Shown: positions 17,918 through 26,475, counted from the stretch's first letter. The stretch: DNA of 64,000 nucleotides from Pseudomonas marginalis (GCF_900105325.1 NZ_FNSU01000002.1:186001-250000); one strand, 5' to 3'. Translations and numbers: made by a program. Notes: generated by a model from the letters alone, not told the origin.

Positions 17918-18807
17918 ACTTCGTCCTCCGGCTCATCGACTGTCGCAGATGGCTCTACTGCTTCCTCTTCCAACGCGTCAGCGCCATCCACTGCCACAGC
18001 ACCACGACGAATGATTGGTGGCGCGAACTGGGAGCGGCGATGTCCCTCAAGGATGTCCATAGGGGGTAATCCAAACTTCTCCATGGCCGCCAGAGCGCGA
18101 GCGTTGTTCGCCGCCATGTCATCACGGGTGACGCCAGCATGCCGATAGCGCTGCGCCTGCCCGAACAGGCTGCGCAGCAGGTGGGCGCCGTCGTCGATCC
18201 AGGCTTCCATGTCTCGGCGACCGATCAAGGCGGTGTGATGGGCCAACAGGGTATGTCGCACCAAGGTGTCGTAGTCAGTCAGCAGGTAAACGGCGAGGAA
18301 GCCCAGTTGGCTGCCGATGTACAACGGCAAGGTGACGGGATGGATGTTGAGGTTGTCGCCCATGTTGATCTGCGTCGGCAGCTCTTGTCTGATCCGGTCC
18401 AACTGCTGGGTCAGTTCCAGCATCCCAGCCTTGGCCTGCATCAATTTTTCTTCGAGCTGCACGATCGCCCAGTCGGCATAAGGATCGTCCTGCGCTGCGG
18501 CTTGTTTGATCAGGTTAGTGACGCTGATGTAGCCCGCCATACCCATGATCGAGTGGACGCCTTCGCGTGCGGTTCGACCTTGCCAGATTCGGGCGGCGTG
18601 GTGGGTGTGCAGGGTCAGGGTGATGCTGCTGCGCAATGAGCCCAGGTTGAGCTGATAGTGATCGGCCACGGTGTCGTCCTCGCATAGGCTTGGACGGGAA
18701 CGTTGCGACAGATGAAGGTCTAGGACAGCCGAAAAGATGAGTGCGGTGTGTTCGGTTTGGTCCGAGATATTAATCTTCGAGACGCTCGGCATTGATGCCA
18801 GTGGCAT
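17914..18807 (-). CDS. TIGR03761-type ICE protein, 5' end possibly broken
   Basis: The core (LTLHTHHAARIWQGR, then IMGMAGYISVTNLIK, IHPVTLPLYIGSQLGFLAVY, LLAHHTALIGRRDMEAWIDD) matches the conserved protein preceding DUF3158 in PFGI-1-class ICEs. The start is uncertain. In the same frame an ATG at 18924 with AGGAG 8 nt upstream opens a 23-codon stretch that ends in TGA at 18853-18855; the frame reopens at 18810/18807 without a ribosome site. Either the gene carries a nonsense mutation or it restarts internally. About 60 residues before the core also look unlike the family. Confidence 0.72.
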   Translation of the reverse strand: MPLASMPSVSKINISDQTEHTALIFSAVLDLHLSQRSRPSLCEDDTVADHYQLNLGSLRSSITLTLHTHHAARIWQGRTAREGVHSIMGMAGYISVTNLIKQAAAQDDPYADWAIVQLEEKLMQAKAGMLELTQQLDRIRQELPTQINMGDNLNIHPVTLPLYIGSQLGFLAVYLLTDYDTLVRHTLLAHHTALIGRRDMEAWIDDGAHLLRSLFGQAQRYRHAGVTRDDMAANNARALAAMEKFGLPPMDILEGHRRSQFAPPIIRRGAVAVDGADALEEEAVEPSATVDEPEDEV

Positions 18808-18852
18808 CAAATCTACTGACGTCCAGGGCGTTTTCCACGCAGCTGGCGCAGT

Positions 18853-18924
18853 TCATTCAGGCATGATGTGGCGTTCGACCTGTGGCTGAGGTTCTTTAGC
18901 TGTGGGTGAGTATTGGCTAGACAT
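18853..18924 (-). other. Short in-frame leader ORF with strong RBS before the TIGR03761 gene
   Basis: MSSQYSPTAKEPQPQVERHI then MPE and TGA. It is in the same frame as the downstream gene and has AGGAG 8 nt before the ATG. It most likely represents the true N-terminus cut by a nonsense codon; a translated leader peptide is the alternative. Confidence 0.5.
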
Positions 18925-18997
18925 GTTGGTCGCTCCTGGCGTCGGTTGGCGCATCTGGGAAGTGACCTGAATTCAATATCAGAAAATGAGATTAGTC

Positions 18998-19030
18998 ATT
19001 GCAATGCAATTTACGCTATTGCAATGCAAT
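18998..19030. promoter_or_regulatory. Tandem operator-like repeat before the ICE operon
   Basis: ATTGCAATGCAAT (an ATTGC-AAT-GCAAT inverted repeat) occurs at 18998-19010 and again at 19018-19030, so the unit repeats every 20 bp. It lies 74 bp upstream of the ATG at 18924, where a promoter for the TIGR03761-DUF3158-ssb unit is expected. The protein that binds it is not known. Confidence 0.6.
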
Positions 19031-19093
19031 TCTTACCGCCTGGCTTGGGCAAGGCTACGTCGAGCAGCCGCAAATTTTTCATCCAGTGAACGC

Positions 19094-19430
19094 TTACCTA
19101 GCCCAGGAACCTCTCCGTAGTGTGCGGTTATGGAATCGACGATTGAGGTTTGGCTGTTGAATATCGAATGGCTCGAAGCGCCGAGTATGTTCGCAGTTGA
19201 ATTGAACGACGATATTATAGCCAACTCGCAACGCAGCGGTGTCCACGGCTATCCGCTGGGTCAACATCATTCTGCGGACAGCCTGCAGCCTCATCGATTT
19301 TTGACACTGAATGGGGCGGGTGCCTGTCAGTTTGCGAAAGTTGTGGTGCAGCGTTGAACAGGCCATGCCTGATTGTTGAGTGAAATCGGTCACGTGCAGC
19401 GGTTTGTCGTAGTGATGCTTCAACCATTCA
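19094..19430 (-). pseudogene. AraC-family regulator, C-terminal fragment
   Basis: The frame reads EWLKHHYDKPLHVTDFTQQS, then MACSTLHHNFRKLTGTRPIQ, CQKSMRLQAVRRMMLTQRIA and AALRVGYNIVVQFNCEHTRR, the two helix-turn-helices of an AraC regulator (AraC_N/PF06719-like type). The N-terminal ligand domain is absent. The signature positions are degraded (VVQFNCEHTRRF for the usual SQFSREYRRLF), and the tail is unrelated. A similar fragment lies at 21335. Confidence 0.65.
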
Positions 19431-19514
19431 ATGGCTTAATTCACGGTGTCCCTGCATCCCGCATTTTTTTGTTGTCAATAATTGCTTCGTTAGACTACCG
19501 AATTACTGCTAACT

Positions 19515-20705
19515 TCAATCGCCATCTAACTTAAAATCCGTCTTAGATCCTAATCCGTAAAAGGCTAATAAAGCAGCTGCTATCTGCACTATAGCTGCAA
19601 CCAAAAGGATGGTTTTGAACCCAGCCACGGGATAGATGAGGCTCGCGGCGATTGTGCCGACGGTCAGGCCTAAGTAAGTTGTTGCGCTGTTCAGTCCGAG
19701 TATCGCTCCACGTTGCTTATCGCTGGATTGCGATAACAGCAGCACGATCGTGTTTAGAGTCAGATGGTTAGCAAACCCCCAGCAGAAGACCACTGGTAGA
19801 AATCCTACAAATGAGGCCATGGTGAGAATCATGGATACGAAAATGCTCGCATTAACAATCAGTAGCCACGGTAACACCCTATGTTGCCCTATCTGGTCGA
19901 CCCTGCGATTAGCAATTGATGCGCTTGCAAAACCGAGCCCGAACATTAAAACAACAATCCCGGCTTGTGCCGTTGAAGTCTGCAGCACCTCGCGCGTCTC
20001 TTGCACCACAAACGCATAGGTGCCGTAGAACGAGCTGGTGAAGGCTAGTCCGAGAGTCAAAAGAGGACGTACGCCAGTTTCCTTCAATGCACGGAGTGGG
20101 CTTGGCCAGCCAGCTTCTTGTCGATTTCTACTGGGATAAAGTGGGGATTGAGGTAAACAGAAGAAAATGAATGTTGTTGACACGGCTAAACATAAGTACG
20201 CAACTCGCCACCCGGCGTACTCTGTAATAAATGCTGACAGCGGAACGCCAGCAACAAGTGAAAGTGACCAGCCAATGAGCACTTTCCCCAAAGCTCGGGA
20301 GGCAAATTCCGGTGCAATATATTTAGTTGCAAGTGCGTAGGCAGATGGAAGAACGAGACCTGCTCCTGCCCCTGCGAGTGCTTGGAACGCGACCAACATT
20401 GTGACAGAGACAGCTAACGCACTCCCGAGCATCGCGAGGAGGAGACCTATCAACCCGGTTTTCAAAGTCCAAGACGCACCGCAGCGATCGATTAGCGGAG
20501 CCAGGAAAAGCGCTGAAATAGCCGTCCCTGCACCGTAGGATGACATCGCAATCGCTGCTGAACTTAGGGGCGCAGCCAGTGAAGACGCTACATCAGAAAG
20601 AATTGGGCTCAGAAGCAGGCCATTCGACCCCACGATGGCGACCGAACACATCAGTAACGTAACGTTTATCGGCGGACTAGCTGCTGAATGAGATATATCT
20701 GTCAT
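19515..20705 (-). CDS. MFS-family transporter
   Basis: A 396-aa major facilitator with about 12 hydrophobic helices. The loop between helices 2 and 3 reads APLIDRCGASWTLKTGL (the MFS motif A), and AGAGAGLVLPSAYALATKYI lies in helices 4-5, similar to arabinose-efflux/PucC-like drug exporters. I start at 20705 (MTDISHSAASPP); an upstream in-frame start at 20732 adds nine residues without support. It is divergent from the Lrp-type regulator at 20777, 71 bp away, which likely controls it. The substrate is unknown. Confidence 0.85.
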   Translation of the reverse strand: MTDISHSAASPPINVTLLMCSVAIVGSNGLLLSPILSDVASSLAAPLSSAAIAMSSYGAGTAISALFLAPLIDRCGASWTLKTGLIGLLLAMLGSALAVSVTMLVAFQALAGAGAGLVLPSAYALATKYIAPEFASRALGKVLIGWSLSLVAGVPLSAFITEYAGWRVAYLCLAVSTTFIFFCLPQSPLYPSRNRQEAGWPSPLRALKETGVRPLLTLGLAFTSSFYGTYAFVVQETREVLQTSTAQAGIVVLMFGLGFASASIANRRVDQIGQHRVLPWLLIVNASIFVSMILTMASFVGFLPVVFCWGFANHLTLNTIVLLLSQSSDKQRGAILGLNSATTYLGLTVGTIAASLIYPVAGFKTILLVAAIVQIAAALLAFYGLGSKTDFKLDGD

Positions 20706-20776
20706 TATGACAAACCTCTGAATACCGTACAAAACGTGTTCAAATATACCTAACAGAATTTGGCAAAAAACGAGAT

Positions 20777-21283
20777 ATGGCTGAAATGAGTGAAAATTCG
20801 AACCCGATTAAGAAAGGTACAGCCAAAAGCACCTCGCTGGACCGGATTGACCGAAAGTTATTAGGCTATTTGGCCATAGATGCGACGCTCAGCTATGCAG
20901 TGCTAGGCGAGTTGGTTCATCTGTCAGGGCCCGCTGTGCATGAGCGCGTGAAACGCCTCAGGCAGCTCGGTGTTATCAAAGCGACTGTTGCTTCGCTCGA
21001 CGGCGCCAAGCTTGGCAGGCCTCTTCTCGCATTCATCAATGTCGACACGAAAAGCTGGGCAAAGACGCGACAACTTATACAATTGGTCGACTTGCCTGAT
21101 ATTGAAGAAATTCACACGGTGACAGGCGAGAGTGCTGTCCTGCTCAAAGTCAGAACTCGAGATACTCAGACACTGGAGGCCTTACTCGGCATAATTCATG
21201 GAATAGAAGGCATTGAGGCGACGCGTAGCAGTATTGCTCTCTCTACCTACCTTGAAAGAGGCCCGTCACCGATAGCAGAATAA
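20777..21283 (+). CDS. Lrp/AsnC-family regulator
   Basis: A 168-aa regulator with a helix-turn-helix at about residues 22-68 (LDRIDRKLLGYLAIDATLSY, then LSGPAVHERVKRLRQLGVIK) and a C-terminal RAM domain (VTGESAVLLKVRTRDTQTLE). The N-terminal 20 residues are an unstructured Lys/Ser-rich extension. It is divergent from the MFS gene, the usual arrangement for local Lrp control of an exporter. Confidence 0.88.
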   Translation: MAEMSENSNPIKKGTAKSTSLDRIDRKLLGYLAIDATLSYAVLGELVHLSGPAVHERVKRLRQLGVIKATVASLDGAKLGRPLLAFINVDTKSWAKTRQLIQLVDLPDIEEIHTVTGESAVLLKVRTRDTQTLEALLGIIHGIEGIEATRSSIALSTYLERGPSPIAE

Positions 21284-21334
21284 GTATCTATCTGTTCTTA
21301 AAAAATGTGTAGACCAGTCTGCGGCTTACGCCCT

Positions 21335-21560
21335 CGTTGGAGTGCCGAGCGCCTGCCGTATCTCGCGCACGTCGAGTGCAGGCGATGCGCCGAAATACGG
21401 TGAATATTCTCGTGTGAACTGTGATGCGTTTTTAGAACGGACAACGAACGCTGCGTCAGACGCGCGATGCTTGCCGACAAACAATAGCTGGCGAGCTTCC
21501 CGCAAACTAGCCTGTTTCTGATACTGGATGAGAGTGTGAGACCTGTCATCGACATAAAAT
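21335..21560 (-). pseudogene. Second AraC-family C-terminal fragment
   Basis: The frame contains HTLIQYQKQASLREARQLLF, then SKNASQFTREYSPYFGASPA, matching the second helix-turn-helix region of AraC regulators (compare LQYQKQ..LxEAR and SQFSREYxRxFG). The upstream half is not recognisable and the first helix-turn-helix is missing. It lies 50 bp after the Lrp gene on the opposite strand. Confidence 0.6.
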
Positions 21561-21928
21561 GGGCTGTGCAGGCTCGCCCGACTCATGCTGCTCGCATCAC
21601 AACGCGTCAATTCGAAGTCGGCCATTGTCATTATCCCTGATGACAACGGAGTGTCAGAATGTTTAGCTGTGGAAGTGGATCGGGGAATGGGAGGCATAGT
21701 GCAGGTGTGTCTGCCGTTAAGTGGCTGCAATCCAAGAGCGCAAGTAGACCGCAGAGAATCATGAGAGATTTCGGTATCTTCAGATCGACTTTTTTCCATT
21801 CGGCCTGCAGCGAATCGCCCAGCCTTCACTCCGTGCCCAGGCTGATCTACAGCGCTAGTTGAGTTTCTTTTTATGCCCGGTGGTGAGGGCGTTGTAATCG
21901 GCGGTCATTTGCTGGAAGAGGTTGCGCA

Positions 21929-22197
21929 ATGCCAACAGCTCAACCAAAAGGTGGTGTCGGCAAGACCACGCTAGCCACTCATATTGTCGGTGAACTGGCG
22001 ATTTGAGGGCAATTAGTCATCCTGCTGGATGCCGATCCGATGGGTTTTTCATTGGACTCGACGCAACGGCGCAATCAGCAAGGGGTAGCCCGGCTGTTCA
22101 GCGCTGTTGGTTTGGCAATGGAAACCCTACACCGGGAAGCAACAGAGCTCGCCAGGCAGGCCGGTCACGTCGTGATTGAACGCAGTCCCCATTCTTA
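21929..22197 (+). pseudogene. ParA-type ATPase fragment with in-frame stop
   Basis: ATG at 21929 opens MPTAQPKGGVGKTTLATHIV, a deviant Walker A of the ParA/Soj type, then GELAI and TGA at 22004-22006. The same frame continues GQLVILLDADPMGFSLDSTQ (the Walker A' / switch Asp), then QQGVARLF. Only the N-terminal third remains. PFGI-1-class ICEs carry a soj/parA gene at one end, so this may mark the element boundary. Confidence 0.7.
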
Positions 22198-22222
22198 AGG
22201 TTTTGCCTGACACAGTGAAACG

Positions 22223-22912
22223 CTACCTGCTGGCGCGCAGAATATCTTCGGGGAGGGGAAACTGGCCGCTGCGATTCTTGACAGCCGGAATTTCGGAAAC
22301 TTTATCGCGCCAAGCCTTTAAGGCGCCCATTTCATCTGAAATAGGAAGGCCGACGATTTCAGCGAACATAAGCCCGGCGAACAAGGTGATATCAGGCATC
22401 GAGAACTTGTCGCCAGCAAGGAACGGCAATTGGGAGAGCACATCGTTGAAATAGGCCATATTTTTTACTGCATAAGCGCCGCGTCGCTCACCCCACTCTC
22501 CGGCGTTACTCCAGTCCGGCATGCGCCATGGCCTCAATGCTAAGCCCAGCCCGGGCGTTCCGTAATGGAAGTAATCGTCCACAGCATCAATTATCATCAT
22601 CTCCGCCCGACGCTGCATCATATGGATCAGCCCCTTTTCGCGAGGGGTTCTACCCGTCAGGATAGGATTACCATCCAGGTTGTCGAGATATTCGGTTATC
22701 GCGGTTGATTCCGAGATTATCGTCCCATCTTCAAGCGCGAGCACGGGGATCTTGCCAATCGGATTCATGGCCAAAAAAGCGTTTTGCTTCTGCTCCGCAG
22801 AAATTAAATCGACGCTGACAAACTCAACCTGATCTTCCAGCTCTTTCGCGGCCAAGACAATGCGAACTCGCGCCGGATGAGGCGCTCCCTCGCGATCGTA
22901 AATTTTCATCAT
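22223..22912 (-). CDS. Glutathione S-transferase family protein
   Basis: A 229-aa GST. The N-terminal thioredoxin domain reads MKIYDREGAPHPARVRIVLA, then NPIGKIPVLALEDGTIISES with the cis-Pro VPVL-type site and the ES pair that binds glutathione. The all-alpha C-terminal domain includes FLAGDKFSMPDITLFAGLMF, with the N-capping box (S/T-x-x-D). Two adjacent ATGs (22912, 22909) are possible. The start overlaps the stop of the monooxygenase fragment upstream, so the two were once translationally coupled. Confidence 0.87.
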   Translation of the reverse strand: MMKIYDREGAPHPARVRIVLAAKELEDQVEFVSVDLISAEQKQNAFLAMNPIGKIPVLALEDGTIISESTAITEYLDNLDGNPILTGRTPREKGLIHMMQRRAEMMIIDAVDDYFHYGTPGLGLALRPWRMPDWSNAGEWGERRGAYAVKNMAYFNDVLSQLPFLAGDKFSMPDITLFAGLMFAEIVGLPISDEMGALKAWRDKVSEIPAVKNRSGQFPLPEDILRASR

Positions 22913-23271
22913 GAGACGTTCTCCTTCTTGAATTGGAGCAAGCGTGAATAAAGCCATCTAGTTATTGAGCCAATTGCCGGCGCACCGAGACGATCTCGCA
23001 GGCTGGTCCCCCCGTAATCTCGATGGAGCAGTCCGCGCACATACAGCATGGCAATCACTCCATCAACAAATGTGGCAATCCCGTCCTCATAGACATCGGG
23101 TGGCCCCCATGAACCTTTAGCAGCGCCCATTCCTGCAGAGCGATCTGCGGTTTCGACAGGTAGGACTGCGATCACTGGGTGGTAGTCAGTCACTCCATGG
23201 GTAAGCACATTGAGCAGACTCCAACCCTTGCGTGCGACCTTCAACGCATGGGCCGATACCTGCATGCGCAA
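22909..23271 (-). pseudogene. C-terminal fragment of an NtaA-type flavin monooxygenase
   Basis: The frame SAHALKVARKGWSLLNVLTH, then GVTDYHPVIAV, PPDVYEDGIATFVDGVIAML and RGLLHRDYGGTSLRDRLGAP is clearly homologous to the last 110 residues of the intact monooxygenase at 13628-14950. The N-terminal three quarters are missing; immediately upstream the sequence turns into a thiolase N-terminus. Confidence 0.8.
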
Positions 23272-23395
23272 GGGCGCCTTTGACGGCGGCGGTAGCCAGA
23301 CTCGCCAAGGGCGTATTTTTCAAGGTCCCGCCGAAACTGCCGATGGCAATCCGGGCAGAACTTCTGCTTGGGCCATAGGACGCTCCATTTGGGAT
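23272..23395 (-). pseudogene. Thiolase N-terminal fragment fused to the monooxygenase fragment
   Basis: ARIAIGSFGGTLKNTPLASL, then ATAAVKGALAHAGI corresponds to the first 40 residues of acetyl-CoA acetyltransferase (compare RTAIGSFGGSLKDIPLADL). No Cys-containing core follows; the frame runs into unrelated sequence, and the next readable gene is the monooxygenase tail. This looks like an illegitimate recombination joint. Confidence 0.6.
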
Positions 23396-23631
23396 GTAAA
23401 GTTCCAACCTAATGTCAGAACTCGCGTTTACTGAGGTTTTCAGATCATGTGGTGCTCCGGCTGGTGAGCGATCAGTAGCCGCAGATTTTCGATAGGACCT
23501 TTTATGTCGAGTGTCAGACCGCGGCATAGCGAGCACTGCCCGCTCGATTTTCGCTGCGGTGCAGGAGGGAGAGGACCTTCGGGTTGATCATCGCCCGCAG
23601 AACACCAGGTTGCCGGTTGCAAATCTTGCAC

Positions 23632-24348
23632 TCAGACGTGAAAGGTCACTGAGTCATCAATCCTAACGCGATCCATCTTCATGCGATTGCCGGGGGCGTT
23701 GTCGTCGGGATGTCCAAACGAGATCCCAAACAACATCTTCAGTTCTTCAGGAATGCCCAGAACTTCCCGGATCGTACTGGCAAAGAAGCCGAGGGAGGTT
23801 TGCGGGATACCTCCGAGGCCTCGCGAAGCGAGAGACAGGAGAAAGGTTTGAGCGTACATGCCGATATCTCCAGCGACACGTACGTTGTCACCGAAAGACG
23901 GCATGAACAGCAATGCGACATGTGGCGCGTTGAAGAACGAGTAGTTGTATGCCGCTGCTCGATGTCGCCCTTCCTGATCGTCGCGTGAGACGTCCATCGC
24001 TTCGTAGTAGGCTTTGCCCTGAAGGTCTTTGCGGTCGCGGTAGACACCATAATATTCATTCATGTCGAATGAAAAATCCGGGGTGTAAGCGCCTTCTGCG
24101 TTTTTTTCATGGAGTGCTCGCGACAGTTCGGACAGTTTTGCGCCTGAGACGATGTGGACGTTCCATGGCTGTGTATTGCAATTGGAGGGGGCTCGCTGGG
24201 CTTCCTCAAGTACGCAACGGATTGTTGCGTTTGGAATCGGCGTGGGAAGGAAGCCACGATACGAGCGGCGCGCGCGGACCGTTTCACTGAACGACAGCAT
24301 GCCTTGTTTTGCGTTGTTTGAGTTGAGTATCAATGGGTTAATGGTCAT
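23632..24348 (-). CDS. Nitroreductase family protein
   Basis: A 238-aa FMN-dependent NAD(P)H oxidoreductase. RARRSYRGFLPTPIPNATIR (residues about 25-45) gives the Arg-Arg-Ser FMN phosphate contacts. APSNCNTQPWNVHIVSG (about 53-70) and a Gly-rich GLGGIPQTSLGFF (about 172) are typical nitroreductase/enoate-type blocks. It may reduce nitroaromatics or quinones; the natural substrate is unknown. A MarR gene is encoded upstream on the same strand. Confidence 0.87.
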   Translation of the reverse strand: MTINPLILNSNNAKQGMLSFSETVRARRSYRGFLPTPIPNATIRCVLEEAQRAPSNCNTQPWNVHIVSGAKLSELSRALHEKNAEGAYTPDFSFDMNEYYGVYRDRKDLQGKAYYEAMDVSRDDQEGRHRAAAYNYSFFNAPHVALLFMPSFGDNVRVAGDIGMYAQTFLLSLASRGLGGIPQTSLGFFASTIREVLGIPEELKMLFGISFGHPDDNAPGNRMKMDRVRIDDSVTFHV

Positions 24349-24532
24349 GTCTAGTACCTTGTCTGAGTTGGATTACTAGCCTCGCGTTCTCACAGCCCGA
24401 TTTTAGGTGACGTGATTTCGTGAGTATGTTTACAGCCGACGGTTTAGAAATATTCAAACGGTCACGGCAGCAAGACGACTAACGCTGCCAACGCCCGGTG
24501 CTCAGCGCGGCGAAATTGAAAAGACAATCGAT

Positions 24533-24976
24533 TCAATCGCGGGCAGGGCGCGCGAAGGCATCAAGTATGTCGCGCAGTTCGGCGAGACCCGCGTCCGTGA
24601 GTTGGCAGGCCGACTTGATCTTGTCAGTGATGCTCCAGACGTCGTCCCGAAGAGCTTTCCCGGCATCGGTGAGGTCTACGAGGACGCGACGCTCATCGGC
24701 GCTGTCGCGCACGCGCGTTATCCGGCCTGCAGCTTCAAGGCGCTTGAGAAGAGGGGTGATCGTCCCGGTATCCATACCCAGTTTGGTGCCCAATTCGCCA
24801 ACAGGTCGTGGCGCTCCGACCAACAGCTCCAGCATCACCAAATATTGCGGGAAGGTCAGACCCAGCGGATCCAGAAAAGGTTTGTGCAAGCGCGTCATTC
24901 GATTCGCTGCACCGTATAGGGCAAAGGACAGCTGGCTTCCCACCTCGCGGCGGCGTTTGGTATTCGTCTCGGACAT
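24533..24976 (-). CDS. MarR-family regulator (OhrR-like)
   Basis: A 147-aa winged-helix regulator. LSFALYGAANRMTRLHKPFL (residues about 14-33) and YLVMLELLVGAPRPVGELGT resemble OhrR, but the peroxide-sensing Cys of the N-terminal FALY region is absent (SFALYGA rather than CFALY). The wing is RVRDSADERRVLVDLTDAGK. It probably controls the nitroreductase gene 184 bp downstream on the same strand. Confidence 0.82.
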   Translation of the reverse strand: MSETNTKRRREVGSQLSFALYGAANRMTRLHKPFLDPLGLTFPQYLVMLELLVGAPRPVGELGTKLGMDTGTITPLLKRLEAAGRITRVRDSADERRVLVDLTDAGKALRDDVWSITDKIKSACQLTDAGLAELRDILDAFARPARD

Positions 24977-25113
24977 CGATATTCTCTCGTTGACTATTGT
25001 CTAGTTCGCAAGATAAAGGTACGAGCATAGCAGCTGGCGTCAAGCGAAATCTGTGAAGAACGCCATGCCGGTCAAGCACTGTGTAATGAATTGCTGATGT
25101 TGCAGGCTTCTTG

Positions 25114-25278
25114 TCAGCGCAAGGATGCGAAGGTCACTGCAGGTCTATAACAGGCGTACGGATTGCTCTGACACTCTTTTGCGGCCAAGTACCTGGCGTG
25201 AATCAAGCTCTCGTTGATGTACGAGGCCATGATGAAAGTTAACAAGAAACCTACAGACAAAATTATTGTTGTTTTCAT
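25114..25278 (-). CDS. Possible 54-aa secreted or membrane peptide
   Basis: An open frame of 54 codons: MKTTIILSVGFLLTFIMASY, then INESLIHARYLAAKECQSNP, YACYRPAVTFASLR. The N-terminus is a hydrophobic signal-anchor, and two Cys residues lie in the tail. Only a weak AGGTG precedes the ATG. No family is recognised. It lies alone in the 500-bp gap (24977-25476) between the MarR gene and the catabolic regulon. Confidence 0.35.
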   Translation of the reverse strand: MKTTIILSVGFLLTFIMASYINESLIHARYLAAKECQSNPYACYRPAVTFASLR

Positions 25279-25397
25279 GTCTTACACCTGCAGCAGATCG
25301 ATAGGGTTCAGAGGGTCAAGATTTTTAGGCGCTCTATCGGATACGGACTAGAGCGCTGGCGTCGGGTATGGGGGGTTGTTTGGAATTATAGAATAAT

Positions 25398-25411
25398 ATA
25401 TGTATGCATAC
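25398..25411. promoter_or_regulatory. Regulon palindrome, site 1
   Basis: ATATGTATGCATAC, two mismatches to GTATGCNNGCATAC and containing a perfect 10-bp palindrome GTATGCATAC. It lies 132 bp before the SDR start at 25543. Confidence 0.6.
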
Positions 25412-25504
25412 GATTTGCTATTTTGTTTTCTTGTTCAAGTGGGACCCGACGAACGGTGTTTATTTTCTAAGGGCTGATGTGTGATTCCTCCTCAGGCCCT
25501 TATC

Positions 25505-25518
25505 GTATGCTAGAGTAC
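25505..25518. promoter_or_regulatory. Regulon palindrome, site 2
   Basis: GTATGCTAGAGTAC, two mismatches to the consensus, 25 bp before the TTG at 25543. It argues that translation starts downstream of it and not at the in-frame ATGs at 25477 or 25507. Confidence 0.6.
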
Positions 25519-25542
25519 TTAAAAGTCAAGGTGAGGTGCCTC

Positions 25543-26424
25543 TTGGGAACGTGTGAAGGTCGCGTGGTAATCGTCACTGGTGCTGCCAAAGGCTTGGGGC
25601 GCGCCTATGCATTGATGTTGGCGCGTGAAGGCGCAAAGGTAGTGGTGAACAATCGAGCGGCGGCTGGCTTGCAGGAAGTGGAGGCTGTGATCGATATGAT
25701 CGGTGCAGAAGGGGGGCAGGCAGTTGCCGATGGCTCCGATATTTCCACTTGGTCGGGCGCGCAGCAATTGGTGGAGCGGGCGGTCCGGCATTTTGGCGGT
25801 CTTGATGCCTTGATCAACAACGCGGGCGTCCTCCGTGATCGGATGATCATCAACATGAGCGAGGCGCAATGGGATGATGTCATGACAGTGCATCTTAAGG
25901 GCACCTTTGCCTTGACCCGGCACGCCGCGAAATATTGGCGAGAGCAGGTGAAGTCAGGAAAACTGGTAAGCGCAAGCGTGATCAATGTTACTTCGCATTC
26001 CGGGTTGTATGGGAATATCGGGCAGGCCAATTACTCGGCCGCCAAAGCGGGAGTTGCCGCGTTCTCGCTTGTGGCTGCAAGAGAGCTGGAGTCATATGGA
26101 GTCAGGGTCAATGCTATCGCGCCTATCGGCCTCACCCGTATGAACGCTGATTTGTTGGGCAATGACCCCGACAGTGCTCAGCGTTACGCGCCTCAGTGGC
26201 CAGCTGCAGTGGTGACCTGGTTGGTCAGTGAACAGTCCAGGGGTGTGAGTGGTCGCGTGTTCGAAGTTTCGGGTGACGGAGTCTCGGTTGCTGAAGGCTG
26301 GCAGCATGGTTCTGTGGTATCAGCAAGTCAGGACCCGGGCGAGGTGGGGGAGGCAATTCGGCGCTGCCTGGTGACCGCACGAGCCAATGCCGGCATTGTT
26401 CCGGGTAGCTGGCTAAATCCTTAA
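25543..26424 (+). CDS. SDR-family oxidoreductase (MFE-2 / 3-hydroxyacyl-CoA dehydrogenase type)
   Basis: A 293-aa SDR with the cofactor motif TGAAKGLGRAYALMLAREGA, NNAGVLRDRMIINMSEAQWD, a catalytic Ser in VTSHSGLYGN and YSAAK. The NAGxLRD block and the C-terminal extension (RVFEVSGDGVSVAEGWQHG) are typical of the dehydrogenase unit of multifunctional enzyme type 2, so it likely oxidises a 3-hydroxyacyl-CoA. I start at TTG 25543 because AAGGTGAGG lies upstream at normal spacing and the sequence before it carries an operator. It is the first gene of the regulon and convergent with the crotonase gene. Confidence 0.82.
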   Translation: MGTCEGRVVIVTGAAKGLGRAYALMLAREGAKVVVNNRAAAGLQEVEAVIDMIGAEGGQAVADGSDISTWSGAQQLVERAVRHFGGLDALINNAGVLRDRMIINMSEAQWDDVMTVHLKGTFALTRHAAKYWREQVKSGKLVSASVINVTSHSGLYGNIGQANYSAAKAGVAAFSLVAARELESYGVRVNAIAPIGLTRMNADLLGNDPDSAQRYAPQWPAAVVTWLVSEQSRGVSGRVFEVSGDGVSVAEGWQHGSVVSASQDPGEVGEAIRRCLVTARANAGIVPGSWLNP

Positions 26425-26426
26425 TG

Positions 26427-26475
26427 CTGGGGGCGCATATGTATTCGCGCCCCCTGCTTTCATTTTTTATCGGTA
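26427..26475. terminator. Bidirectional hairpin terminator
   Basis: GGGGGCGC (26429-26436) pairs with GCGCCCCC (26447-26454) over a 10-nt loop, followed by a T-rich run up to 26470. It sits between the convergent SDR and enoyl-CoA hydratase genes. Confidence 0.75.

Noticed and set aside
25477..25542. Upstream ATG (25477) as start of the SDR gene
   Set aside because: No RBS; the extra 22 residues are not SDR-like and overlap operator site 2, while TTG 25543 has a good RBS.
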